Positions 16,868 to 27,575 of a stretch of 64,000 nt of DNA are shown in pieces (positions within the stretch are counted from its first letter, which is position 1; every line of letters begins with the position of its first letter). The notes below the pieces were generated by a model. It was not told where the DNA came from. It was given only the letters and a program-made list of their open reading frames with translations, and made no database searches. This DNA comes from Artemia franciscana (lineage: Eukaryota > Arthropoda > Branchiopoda > Anostraca > Artemiidae): contig NW_027062665.1 in assembly GCF_032884065.1 (NCBI RefSeq), positions 757,001 to 821,000 on the forward strand, given 5' to 3'. The translations under genes were made by a program, and so were the position numbers.

Positions 16868-17700
16868 TCAGATTTCTTGTAGTATACCTTTTGATGCTAG
16901 CAGTTGAATTATAAGAGAATATATATTAAGCTCTGTGCTCTGTGTGCAAGTATGGTCAGCAAGACTCTTGGCTGTTAGTGGAATTTTGTGGTGTTTGAAG
17001 CATTCTAACATTTTACATTTCAGGGTATACTGTGTAGACGTCAGCATATTACATTCAAATAGGCAATGATCTATTGTTTCATTTTTAAGATTACATGACC
17101 TGCAAAGTGGGGATGAGGGAACTTTGCCACTTGAATTAGGGATCTGATATGAAAATGCCTGGAAATTTAGCCCATTTGAACCTGACTGAATTCTATGATA
17201 AATCTTAGAAAGGTGCTTACTGGGGAAAGGTGATAGGGTAGGATTCTTATTATTTATCAGTACTTCTGTAAGTCTCCAGCAGTAAATATCTCTAATGGGG
17301 ATTGGTCTCCCACTTTCATCTGCCTTATGGTTACCTATTATACCCAAGTGGCTTGGAATATACTGGATATCAATTAAAATACCTTTTGAAGCAAAAATAT
17401 CAATAATCCAAAGACAAAGAAATGTGTCAATATCCATCTTATATTGAGAAGCTGAAGAAAGCAGCTCAAGGCTTGACAAAGAGTCAGAATATTTTATAAT
17501 ATTTTTAATGTTAACATTCATATATTCATTAACCATGAGGAAATCTAATACCATGATTATGGCATTTAGCTCGGCCGACATTACAGATGAATTATTGTGT
17601 AATCTCTTGCCTAAAGCAATATTATGGGTTTAGAAGAATGCTCTGCTTGCCACTTTCTCATTCATTTTGGACCCATCTACAAAAATTTAGAAATGGTTTT
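16868..17700 (-). pseudogene. LINE RNase H domain and C-terminal finger
   Basis: The minus strand shows VDGSKMNEKV (first catalytic Asp), an in-frame stop, MSAELNAIIMVLDF (catalytic Glu in AEL), IIKYSDSLSSLELLSS (DS), and YIPSHLGIIGNHKAD (H-G-x-x-GN-x-x-AD). These are the four RNase H signature positions. Downstream, CRSCNLKNETIDHCLFEC is the Cys/His motif often found at the end of such ORF2 proteins. A stop between the first and second motif kills the frame. The enzyme would remove the RNA strand during element cDNA synthesis. Confidence 0.85.
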
Positions 17701-18194
17701 GATATGCAACATTATTTAGCTTGGCAAATTTTTTTTTTGAATAAAAGCAATGGGGGTAAGTTGGGTTGGGGGAATGTTTTTGCAATAGATTTTACTGGCA
17801 CTGGGAACTTCTTCTGGATATTTGCATATTCATTTGCAATGCCTCAAAACATAGATGGATTTCTTAACCATTTATGCAGGGTATGAGAATCATTGGCTTC
17901 AATTTTTATAAGGTATTTAATTAGTAGAGATCTTCTTCTTTCATTTATTAGTGATAGTCCACTCTCAGTAAGCAGAAACTTAGTATTTGTTGGTTTCCTA
18001 AGACAAATTATATCATCTTGAGTCGTTTCGATTTTTTGCATATGGGTCTTAACACAAGTGCCATAAACTATGAGGCTATAATCAATGTGGGGTCTTATAT
18101 ATGATTTATAAAATTGGAGTAGTGTTTTCTCATTACAGCCCCAAGGTGTGGCTAGTAGCCTTTTAATTATTCATATTTTTCTATAGCAATTTTT

Positions 18195-19365
18195 TTATTG
18201 TGTTTGTGTGTGAAGGTGGAAGTTTAGTTTTTGGTCAAGTATGAGCCCTAGATAATTAATTTGATTGTCCTCTGGAATAAGTATTCCATTTAGTGTTAGC
18301 CTTGCATTAGAATGATTTCGCTTATGGTGGAATTGGATAATTTTTGACTTTGTGGGTGCAGTAGGTAAAATGGACTTTTGAGAAAACTTTTCGAAATGGA
18401 AAAGGGCATTTTGCAACTTTGAATGTGCAATCTCAAAGGTGTTGCCAGTTGCCCATAATACCAGATCATCAGCATACTGTAGATTGGTATGTGGGAGGTT
18501 CATGTCCCAGAGAAATAGTGAAAAGAGGAGGCAGCTCAGGACTGCACCTGGTGGAAGGCCTTTGGTTATTGAAGTTTTGGGTGAAGAGGCTGAACCTACA
18601 CAAACAATGAAACTTCGGTTTTCTATGGAGGATACAAGTTTGGGGGGTAGTCCAAGATTTGTAAGTTTAACTAAAAGAATCTGGTGGTCAACAATTATCA
18701 TATGCTCCTTCAAAGTCTAGGAATGCAGCAGTTAGGACATTATTTTTTGATAGGGATTCATTTATTGCATTTGTTAACACTATGAAAGCATCTGTTGATG
18801 AGTGGTGTTTCCTGAAGCCAGTTTGAGTTTGAGGTATCAGATTATTCTTCTCAACAAACCATAGCAGCCGATGGTAAATCATTTTCTCCATTAATTTTCC
18901 CAGCACTGGGGTAATCATTATAGGTCTATATGACTCAGGGTCATGTTTAGGTTTGTTTTTCTTTAAAATTGGTAGGAGAGATGAACATTTCCAGATATTA
19001 GGGAATGTGGATGTAGCTCATGCATGGTTATAGCAATTCAGGAGCTCCTGTTTATACAAAGGGGTAAGATTCTTTATCCATATAGGGTGTATATTATCAT
19101 AGCTACTTGTAACATTGGCCTTGATATGTTGTATTGCATTATTCAATTCATGTATTGAGAAGGGATGGTTTATATACTGTGAACTTGGTTGGGGCTGGTA
19201 AATAGGATTTGTCAAGATTTGAGTAGTGATATTTTTATTTTTAGATGTTAGCTTTTTTGAGAAAAGGGAGGCAAATAATTTTGTCTTATCAATGTCATTA
19301 TCATAGTGGGTATTCTCATGTATTAGTTCATACATTAGAGGGTTGGGGCATGCTTTTTTCCCCAC
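18195..19365 (-). pseudogene. LINE reverse-transcriptase domain
   Basis: Motifs in order on the minus strand: LGKLMEKMIYHRL, GFRKHHSSTDAFIVL, AAFLDFEGAYD (RT block A aspartate), GLPPGAVLSCLLFSLFL (block B) and NLQYADDLVLWATGN (catalytic YADD, ~18,450-18,490), then QINYLGLILDQKLNFH (post-palm 'YLGxxLD' motif). Several frameshifts divide it. The segment 19,018-19,365 holds the usual N-terminal RT extension (IHELNNAIQHIKANV, then SYDNI). Confidence 0.88.
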
Positions 19366-19719
19366 AGATTTTGCTTATAAATCTATGTATGCTTGGCTCA
19401 GATGTTTCTCTGGAAAGATTATTTGCAATATTATTCCAATAATTAGATTTAGCATTAATTATTGTTCTCTTGAGATTAGCTTCCGCTTGTAATTTACTTA
19501 AATACGTGGCAGGGGATAGTTTTTTTTAGGTATGCTCTCCTAGTTGCATTTTTTATTCTCCACATGATTTGGCAATCTTTAGTCCAACAAGCTTTAGGGG
19601 TTTGTTTAGGGATTGTTTTCTTAGGTAATGTTTTGGGGATAGCATGATTAGCTGTATGAGCTAGTATAGATGTCATAACTTCCACATGTATGTCAGCTGT
19701 TGTGACTCAAGTGTGTGAA

Positions 19720-20520
19720 TTCTGGGTGAAGCTTAGAATTTCATCATTTAGCTTATTTTTAAACATGGTTTAATTTGCTTTAGTGTTGACATATTTAGGG
19801 ATATGTGGGAGAATACTAGCTGGTTCATTTAAAGAGGAAACTATTGCAAAATGGTCAGTGCATAAATTTTCAATTTTCTTTATATAAATTTTATTCAGTA
19901 TATTTATTGACAAAATTTGTAGGTCAAAAGTTGAGAATTTACCACTTTTGGGGTTAAAATATGTATTTAGATTAGGAGGGTAGCAATTGCTAAATCAACA
20001 TTATTTGAAATAAATCTTTCAATAAGCTTACCATCTTTATTTGCTGGCTTATCCCCCCACAGAAGACTGTGGGCATTGAAATCCCTGCAGATAATTATGT
20101 TTTTTAACATATTAGAATTAGTTATGTAAGTGAAGAAGTCCATGGCATCTGTAGTCTGGCCATTAGGGTTATAAAGGCTTAATATGTAAGTTTTTGTATT
20201 ATTTATCCAGACATTGATACCAATAACATCAACATCATTTGAGAAATCTGGGAAATTAATACCACAACATTTAATATTATTATTTAAAGTTATAGCTACA
20301 CCACCTCCTTTTCTCTGTTAAGACCTATCCTTTCTCAGGATTGTATATCCTGGAGATTTTATTTGTTGGTTATTAGTCAGATGGGTTTCCTGAAGGCAAA
20401 CAATTATATAAAAAAGCAATTTATAAAAGATAAAACAATAATTAAAAAAAAACAATTTATAAAAGATAAAAGTTCATTTAGCTTATTTTCTGAAAGTGAT
20501 CTTACATTCCCCTGAATTAT
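19720..20520 (-). pseudogene. LINE apurinic-like endonuclease domain
   Basis: Minus-strand reading shows CLQETHLTNNQQIKSPGY (20,402-20,346; catalytic Glu in QET), GGGVAI, LSLYNPNG, RDFNAHSLLWGD (~20,099-20,052; Asp/Asn pair) and TDHFAIVSSLN (~19,860; Asp-His). This is the EEP-type nuclease order that nicks target DNA in non-LTR transposition. Stops and an internal repeat of a ~35-bp piece at 20,405-20,470 disrupt it. Confidence 0.85.
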
Positions 20521-20542
20521 TGAAATATGCTGCTTCATTGTT

Positions 20543-21993
20543 TTAATTTTCATATTGCTGTGTATCAATGTTTAGTTTTGCTAGGAGTAGAGCAAAATCT
20601 TTTTCTGCTTGGATATGCATGTGGTTGGGTAGGTACAATTTTGCCAATTCGCTTATGATTTTTGCTGTTTGTGGATGTTGTAGGTTCATTGACTGTTCAT
20701 TAGAATTTAGTATAAAAAGGCACATGTTAGGTGTTAATTCATTTGGATTTTCATCTGGCTTTTTGTTGATGATTTGATTAATTCCCGATAATACTTCTGA
20801 TTTGCTTCTACTTGATAGAGGTGGCCATTCTGATCTTCTATCATTATGTGCAGAGGCTATATGGTTTGCCCAAAGTGAATCTCTCTTATAGGAGTGTGAG
20901 CTTGGTTGTTTTGAGGAAGGAGTCTTATTGGGGGTGCTTGATGCTTTTGGTAGAATGGTTGGTCTGTGGGTGAGAGGGTTGGGTGGTTTCATAGAGTTTT
21001 TGATCAGGTGTGATTGGGCTGCATTTGCTTCCATTGCTGCAAATGGGCAAGGTATGTTTTTTTCTGTTGCTATTTGGAGTGTTAGTGCTCGTTTTTTATA
21101 TACAGGACATAAAGTTTTATTTGTAAAATTGTGTGGACTGTTGCAGTTAATACATTTTGGCTGATTGTTTTTTACAATTTGTCATTCAAGATGAGTGGGA
21201 GTTTTTACAAGAATTGCATTCATGTAATGTTTCACTGCATGTTTTTTTGTGTGTGTCCTAGTTTTAAACATTTTTGGCATTAGATTGGTTTTGGTTTATA
21301 GAGCTTGTGGGGTTTCCTTTGTCCAAAAAGGAATATCTGATCCAGGTTATTATTTACTTCTCTTAGTATGAATAAGAAAGACTTAACTTTTGGCCATTGG
21401 CATCTGGTTTACCCAATTGGGTTACATCAGCTACTGGGATTGGGTTACCAGTTCTGTCAGAGAGCCCTTCTTTTAGATCCTGAATAGGAATTTCTGGAGG
21501 GATGTTGTACACTACTATTTTAGTTGGGTTTTGGTTTGGGGTCCAGAGAACAGATTTTATTGGTATGTTAAGAAGAGATTTTGAATTCTGTAGTATATCT
21601 GCTGATTTAGAATCTTGGAGGGCTATTAGCAGAGATCCATCACGGTTAATGTTTAATGAGAACATTGATTTTAACACTTTAAAGATTGTAACCCTCAATA
21701 GAGCTATCTTTTTTTATCGCAAAGGGGGTATCTGGAGTGATTTTTAAGTATATTCCAATGTTTTGTGAGGGGAATGTTGGATCATGAGGAGGGGAATATT
21801 TTTGATTGGGGAAATTTTTTTCCTTTTTTTGAGTTTCTTGATAGGACCTCTTGAAATTCATTTTCATTATCATCCTGTATTGTAACATACGCCCCCACTT
21901 CACCATTGTATTGTTCAATGACCCCTCATGTGAGCTTTGAGAAAGTTGACTTGACCAGCCAAGAGGTTTTGGCTGGTAAGAATTTCTTACCAT
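20543..21993 (-). pseudogene. LINE ORF1 (gag-like) with zinc knuckles, broken
   Basis: Minus-strand fragments 21,993-21,363 give an N-terminal gag-like part with IVVYNIPPEIPIQDLKEGL, resembling the fold region of arthropod LINE ORF1 proteins. 21,300-21,100 contains knuckle remnants, the clearest being CINCNSPHNFTNKTLCPVYK. 21,034-20,543 is a Ser/Pro-rich C-terminal tail. ORF1 proteins bind element RNA. Frameshifts separate the three parts. Confidence 0.72.
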
Positions 21994-22112
21994 AAACTCG
22001 CCTTTTCATTTAATAACTCACCAGATAGGCTTTATGGTAAGACCAGATTTGGCTTTGTGGTAAGAATTTCTTACCATAAACTCGCCTTTTCATTTAATAA
22101 CTCACCAGATAG
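21975..22112. repeat. 84-bp period duplication at the LINE 5' end
   Basis: ggtaagaatttcttaccata followed by aactcgccttttcatttaat occurs at 21,975 and again at 22,059. ggtaagaatttcttacc is itself an inverted repeat. It may be a two-copy 5'UTR/promoter unit of the LINE, a common design, but no promoter activity can be shown from sequence. Confidence 0.6.
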
Positions 22113-22120
22113 ATTTAATA

Positions 22121-22879
22121 TAAAACAGGTGCTGTAGAACAGAATCTAGACGTTTAAACAGGGTAACTTTGGTCAAGATTTAAATATCAAAAAACTAGAT
22201 TTTTTCCAAGAGTATAGTCAGCCAATCTCAACTGGTCTAGACCTAACTAACAGCCAAATTGCAACTATATAACCCTATAGAAATAACATCCACATTAGGA
22301 GCCTGTTGTTTGTGTGTTGGAAAGATACTTTTTAATCAGAATATCTGGCCAAGATTAGAGACTACTGGATCCCAAAGGGCCCTGCCCCCCCCAAGATTTT
22401 TTTGGCATCCTCATTCCAATCTTTTTTCTCTATTTTACCTTAAAATGGGGTTACTTTGTGTAGCTTTTCATGCACTTTAGTCTGTAAATCAGTATGTGTG
22501 ATGGATAATAGATTGAAACCTTTGGAGTTCTTTGGGATTATCTCTCTGAATAAGGTCTCCACCATAAAATAATTTTTTATTTATTTTTTCTCTTTATTTG
22601 AAGTTTGGACCAATCTAGTTCTTGTTAATTAATTTTGGCCCAAAATTGTATTAAAAAAATTCTTTTGACTGCAAAGAATGAAAAAACAAACACATAAGAA
22701 TTCAATTAGTTATTACATAGATCATTTAATAGGCACATGGTTCAAGCACAGGAACTAAGTTCTTGGTGCTCATTGGCTCTGATCTATCCTAGAAATCTAC
22801 AAATGAGAATATTACACTCCTTATAGAGGAAGTGCCTGGAGCTGGAACTTAGTTGTTCATTATTTTAATCACATCCTTC
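22121..22879. other. no feature seen
   Basis: Intronic AT-rich DNA between the LINE and the Tigger-like relic. Confidence 0.45.
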
Positions 22880-23960
22880 ACTGGATAATTCAACACATAA
22901 TCTTTTTTGGGCTACTTCCAAATCCCCCTCCCCACACATTGCACATTGATTCTCTTCTGTCAAGGGACCCTTTCACTTTCCTTGCCCTTCTGAAGCTCTT
23001 TCAAATACTCTACTACTGTTTTGTTTAGAGCATCATGTGATGTTTCAGTTTTACAACTTAGTAACCAATTTAGTACTTCCTTGGGGTCAAATGGTACAGT
23101 TCTACATTTTTCAAAATCTTAATATCACTTTGCTGCTTCTGCCTTCATCAAGAGTATCCAATGGCTCCTTCGACAACCTGGAAAAATTGCCTTTGGGAAA
23201 GCCTATTCTTATGTTTTGAAGCAAAGCAGTATATTTTGCCATGCTATTTTCATTGGATGAAAGTAAGCAATATCAAGTGCCTTGAGTTGGGTGGCAGTGA
23301 GACAAAACAAATGTTTTGCACATTTTGAGGACAGACACACTGAAATGGGACAACAAGTCATCAGAAATAATGACCTACTTTCCATTCATTTTCTTTTGTG
23401 TGGGAAGCAATAGATTTTGAAAAAAGTCTTCAATGGACATTGCTTCAAACCATCCCAACTTTGACGTGTTGTATTATGCATCTCTGGGGCCATTCTCTGT
23501 CCACATGGGCCATAGGCCTTCACTTTTGTATACAATATATGGGGGGATCATCTCCCCAGCTGCATTCCCACAAATCATGAGTGAAATTGGCATTTGTGAT
23601 GTATTGATGACTCTCTGGATATTTGTTTCCATGTTTTGTGAGATTTTTTGTTATTCTGGATCATCTGTAAGGTTTGCCTAGGCAAAGTTACAGACATTTT
23701 CAGGGTCAACACCCTCGAGCTCTTCTTTGAGATAGTTAAAATATTCAGTAATTGAGTGTGGACCTACCTCTGCTCTTTTCCTTTTAGTGTTACTAGCAAA
23801 TCTTTCACTTAAAACTGTATGTCTTTTCAAGAAGCTTCTTGCCCATTATCTTCCTGGTAGATTTCCTTGAAACTTTTTGACAGTTCTGCTGCATCTGTCA
23901 AAATAAATTTTCCCTGGAAATCGAAGGTTACACCAGTCCAATGGAAAGCCACTCTCTGAT
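22880..23960 (-). pseudogene. Tigger/pogo-like (DDE_1 superfamily) transposase relic
   Basis: Minus-strand reading gives RSFLKRHTVLSERFASNTK, then ITEYFNYLKEELEGVDPEN (helical linker), MICGNAAGEMIPPYIVYKSE, WPMWTENGPRDA, LGWFEAMSIEDFFQNLLLP, VIISDDLLSHFS (decayed second catalytic Asp region) and a C-terminal VPFDPKEVLNWLLS stretch. This order matches Tigger/jerky-type transposases of the pogo branch of IS630-Tc1-mariner, which cut and paste at TA. Several frameshifts and stops are present and the DNA-binding N-terminus is missing, so it is dead. No terminal inverted repeats were found. Confidence 0.8.
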
Positions 23961-25260
23961 AGATTAAATAAAAAAAAAACAAGTTTTTTTAACTGAAAGT
24001 AAGGAGCAACATTAAAACTTAAAACAAACAGAAATTACTTTGTATATGAAAGGGGCTGCTTCCTCATCTTTTTAAACCATTAAAAAACTTTAGCGTAAAG
24101 AGCGGGGCGTTGATGAGGAAGCAGCCCCTTTCATATACGAAGTAATTTCTGCTTGTTTTAAGTTTTAATGTTGGTCCTTACTTTCAGTTAAAAAAAACTT
24201 GTTTTTTTTTATCTAATTTCTGAACGTTTTAGAATCAATGCATGTTTTGATTTTGGTTCTCTGAAGAGGAATAATTAAAATGAAATTTGCATATTTATTT
24301 ATTTGGCTAAATGGCTTTCTCATAGTTTTGATCGGACGATTTTGAAAAAAAGGGAACAGGAGAGGAAGCCTAGTTGCCCTCTAATTTTTTGGTTAGTTAA
24401 AAAGGCAACTAGAGCTTTTAATTTTTTACGAATGTTGTTATTAGTAAAAGATATACATAACTTATAAATTAGCTTACGTAACGAACTTTTGTATCCTCAT
24501 GTTTTTATTACACATATGAGGGGGTTCACCCCCTCGTCAGTACCTCGCTCTTTACAGTGAAGCTTAAATTTTGTCCCAATTTATTAAGAATGACCCCTGA
24601 ATCACAAAAGCTGTAGAATGAATAGTTAAAATTACTAAAAATACTTTAGCGTAAAGAGCAAGGTATTAGGAGGAGGTGAGCCCCTCATATGCGTAATAAT
24701 TTCTGTTCGTTTTAAGTTTTAATGCTGCTCCTTACTTCCAGTTGAAAAAACATTTTCATATTTATTTTTCCATTGTTTTTTTTTTAAATAATGCTAGAAA
24801 ACCCTGCACTCCTTTCATGGAATTCTCTCCCCCGATGACAAATTCCATGATGCAAAGCTTCCCCAACATATCCCCCTCTTCTCAACCCCTCCCCCAACCA
24901 AAAACTCCCCCTGAAAACGTCTTTACACTTCCCAATAACGATTTCTATGTGTAAGCACTGGTCAAAGTTTGTAACTTGTAGCCTTTCCCATGGGGACTGT
25001 GGGGGAGTAAGTCGTTCCCAAAGACATAGTTATAACGTTTTTTGACTACACTGAATAAAATGGCTATCTCAGAATTTTGATATGTTGACTTTGGGAAAAT
25101 AATTAGCGTGGGAGGGGGCCTAGGTGCCCTCCAATTTTTTGGTCACTTAAAAAGGGCACTAGAATTTTTCTTTTTCGTTAAAATGAGCCCTCTCACAACA
25201 TTCTAGGACCACTGGGTCAATACGATCACCCCTGGGGGATACTAAGGGTAGATATGTATG
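23961..25260 (+). repeat. interspersed repeat family A, copy 1
   Basis: Starts with a long hairpin at 23,963-24,225 (arms around gaaaggggctgcttcctcat). It continues through modules shared with copies 2-4 (cctcgtcagtacctcgctct; ggagggcacctagg-type and cgatcacccctggg), and stops before the CAGTTCGT hairpin. No coding capacity. Confidence 0.82.
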
Positions 25261-25506
25261 TACTAAGGGTAGAGAATAGGCACAATGTTAGCGGTAATGT
25301 AACACTTGTCTCTTCCTTTTGTTCTATTTCAGCTTTTCTTCTTCAGAAGCTAATTTTTTCTTATTTTCTTCCTTTGAACAAACTCATTATTACGTAAAAA
25401 ATAAAAACATGCTTGTGAGGTAATACAAATTTATTCAAAAGTATAACTGGACAATATTTATTTACAGAGATAAGTGCTCTTGACCCATACAAATCTTATA
25501 CACTGC

Positions 25507-27387
25507 TCACATGTATTCACATGTATATATATTTTTTGTATTCGTGTGACTATTGTCGTTTGTTTGGCTGGTTATTAAATCAGCACTTACATTTTGAGTT
25601 TTCAGTTCACGGTTGTAGCAAACTTTATATGTTAAGTAAAGAAATCTCAAGTAAATTTCAATTAAATAAATTACCAAAAAAAGGAATAGGAACACCAAAA
25701 ACCATACTATGTCCCAATTTGTGCGGCTTTTTGTCGCTCTATGTCCAAAACTATTCGCACCTTTGATTAACTTATTATTTGTCGGGAAACTCTGTTTCTC
25801 TTCCTCAGTTTTTCTTTTTATGTTGTGCCTGTAATTACTTCCTCTGTCTCTATTAAAATAGGGCGTGCTACTGTGAAAATCTGAAGTTTGTCTACCTTGG
25901 TTAAGAACCGACCTCACTCTACCTTTGTTAAATCCTCCATTTCTTATGCTTGTGTCCGCAAAATAATTACAACCTTCTTTTTGGATATAACTCTGCATAT
26001 CATTCTTAGCCCTCCTCTTTACCCCCTCTGCCTTCTCGTTTTTGTATTTTTTTTTCGCAGCAGGAGTGTCTTCGACCGCTACAACTGCTTCTTTCATAGT
26101 AGAAGGCCAAACAATTTCCTCTGATTCTATTTGCGAATCCTGCTCAGTAACGATATCTTTTTTTACTTCTGTCCCCTTATTTTTATCAGTCTGTGTAGCA
26201 CTGTCAACTTTAATTTGAGGTATAACCCGAATCTGTTTCATTGAGGAAGGAGCATTAACTGTAGTATCTTCAGCAGCTCCAACCACCTTCTTTGTAGTCG
26301 AAGGTCCAACAATTTCCTTTGATTCTTTCTGCAACTTCTGCTCAGTAACAACTTTTTCTTTTCCTTTTTCTATCTTCTTTTTATCAGAAAAAGTACCATT
26401 GTCAAATTGAATTTCTGACTTAATTTGAATTGATTCCTTTGAGGCTAGAGTATAGGAAGCCTTAGCCTCATTGGCTGGTTTGTGTTCAATCTTCTTCTTT
26501 GGGATTTGCGAATCCTGGTCAGTAACGATTTCTTTTTTTATTTCTGTCCCCTCATTTTTATCAGTCAGACTAGCACTGTCAACTTTGATTTGAGGTATAA
26601 CTTGAATCTGGTTCTTTGAGGCAGGAGCATTAACTGTAGTATCTTCAGCAGCTCCAACCACCTTCTTCGTAGTCGAAGATTCAACAATTTCCTCTGATTC
26701 TTTCTGCAACTCCTGCTCAGTAACGAAATTTTCTTTTCCTTTTTCTATCTTCTTTTTATCAGAAACAGTACCATTGTCAAGTTTAATTTCTGAGTTAATT
26801 TGAATTGATTCCTTTGAGGCTAGAGTATAGGAAGCCTTAGCCTCATTGGCTGGTTTGTGTTCAATCTTCTTCTTTGGGATTTGCGAATCCTGTTCAGTAA
26901 CGATTTCTTTTTTTATTTCTGTCCCCTCATTTTTATCAGTCAGACTAGCACTGTCAACTTTAATTTGAGGTATAACTTGAATCTGGTTCTTTGAGGCAGG
27001 AGCATTAACTGTAGTATCTTCAGCAGCTCCAACCACCTTCTTCGTAGTCGAAGATTCAACAATTTCCTCTGATTCTTTCTGCAACTCCTGCTCAGTAACG
27101 AAATTTTCTTTTCCTTTTTCTATCTTCTTTTTATCAGCAAAAGTACCATTGTCAACTTTAATTTGTGACTTAATTTTATTTGACTCCTTTAAGGCTAGAG
27201 TATAGAAAGTCTTGGTCTCATTGGCAGGAAAGTGTTCAATCTTCTTCTTTGGAGGTTTAAGCCCCTCTTTACCTTCAATTAGATTTTCACCCATTTTGTT
27301 TTCTCTGTACTCTTTAGTGGCCCACCAAAGTGCTAAGCCTGCATAGAAGACTGGAATACCGATCGGAATACATCTAATCATGGACAT
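25507..27387 (-). CDS. unrecognised 626-residue repeat protein with two membrane segments
   Basis: Uninterrupted frame with ATG at 27,387; a second ATG is two codons later. Residues ~5-23 (IPIGIPVFYAGLALWW) are hydrophobic and may be a signal anchor or membrane segment. Residues 46-170, 171-295 and 296-420 are three repeats of exactly 125 residues, each starting PKKKIEH and rich in Lys, Glu, Thr and Ser. 421-445 is a truncated fourth. 446-555 is basic with Arg/Gly/Asn-rich parts. 559-588 (WFLVFLFLFLVIYLIEIYL) is a strong transmembrane segment, followed by a ~38-residue polar tail. The gene lies alone and antisense inside the BTB gene's first intron, without introns. AATAAA signals follow the stop at 25,462-25,457 and 25,435-25,430 (read on the minus strand). 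Family and function are unknown. An intact frame through long repeats argues for selection or youth. Confidence 0.82.
   Translation of the reverse strand: MSMIRCIPIGIPVFYAGLALWWATKEYRENKMGENLIEGKEGLKPPKKKIEHFPANETKTFYTLALKESNKIKSQIKVDNGTFADKKKIEKGKENFVTEQELQKESEEIVESSTTKKVVGAAEDTTVNAPASKNQIQVIPQIKVDSASLTDKNEGTEIKKEIVTEQDSQIPKKKIEHKPANEAKASYTLASKESIQINSEIKLDNGTVSDKKKIEKGKENFVTEQELQKESEEIVESSTTKKVVGAAEDTTVNAPASKNQIQVIPQIKVDSASLTDKNEGTEIKKEIVTDQDSQIPKKKIEHKPANEAKASYTLASKESIQIKSEIQFDNGTFSDKKKIEKGKEKVVTEQKLQKESKEIVGPSTTKKVVGAAEDTTVNAPSSMKQIRVIPQIKVDSATQTDKNKGTEVKKDIVTEQDSQIESEEIVWPSTMKEAVVAVEDTPAAKKKYKNEKAEGVKRRAKNDMQSYIQKEGCNYFADTSIRNGGFNKGRVRSVLNQGRQTSDFHSSTPYFNRDRGSNYRHNIKRKTEEEKQSFPTNNKLIKGANSFGHRATKSRTNWDIVWFLVFLFLFLVIYLIEIYLRFLYLTYKVCYNRELKTQNVSADLITSQTNDNSHTNTKNIYTCEYM
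26128..27252 (-). repeat. three in-frame 375-bp tandem repeats within the 626-codon gene
   Basis: Units at 26,878-27,252, 26,503-26,877 and 26,128-26,502. Period is constant at 375 bp (125 codons) with no indels between units. Units 1 and 2 share long identical stretches, while unit 3 has diverged most near its end. Confidence 0.92.
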
Positions 27388-27575
27388 TTTGCACGTATCA
27401 CATGTTCTTTGTAACTAATTACTGCTGCCTGGACGACTTATATATATATAATAAAAAAATGACGTCATGGTAGTTGCACTATACTGGCACTTGTGCCAGA
27501 AGTGATGTCATGCTATCTGCACTCATATAATGTTTATACAGCTTGATGTGACGTCATCACTAAAATGACGTCACC
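27388..27575 (-). promoter_or_regulatory. compact promoter: CRE cluster, TATA box, candidate initiator
   Basis: TGACGTCA, the full CREB/ATF palindrome, is at 27,460-27,467, 27,549-27,556 and 27,566-27,573, with a one-mismatch version (TGATGTCA) at 27,503-27,510. A TATATATA run at 27,439-27,450 lies next to the nearest CRE. About 25-30 bp downstream, GCAGT (A at 27,423) could be the initiator, giving a ~36-nt leader. Another small palindrome, ggcacttgtgcc, is at 27,486-27,497. Layout is seen directly; use as a promoter is inferred. Confidence 0.65.
27398..27403 (-). promoter_or_regulatory. ATG-TGA start-stop element in the leader
   Basis: On the minus strand ATGTGA occurs 10 bases before the main ATG (27,387). 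A start codon directly followed by a stop can stall or recycle ribosomes. If transcription begins near 27,423 it would lie in the 5' leader. Confidence 0.45.

Larger units (their letters stand above)
16741..22120 (-). mobile_element. degenerate non-LTR retrotransposon (ORF1, EN, RT, RNase H)
   Basis: The minus strand carries, in order, an ORF1 with a zinc-knuckle region, an APE-type endonuclease, a reverse transcriptase and an RNase H domain followed by a CCHC-like finger. The order and the presence of RNase H fit I-like or R1-like non-LTR elements. It is nearly full length but disrupted by many stops and frameshifts. The 3' end is near 16,741-16,757, where a (GAA)n-like tail reads as ttcttcttcttcatc on the plus strand. 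The 5' end is near an 84-bp tandem repeat at 21,975-22,112. Confidence 0.85.
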
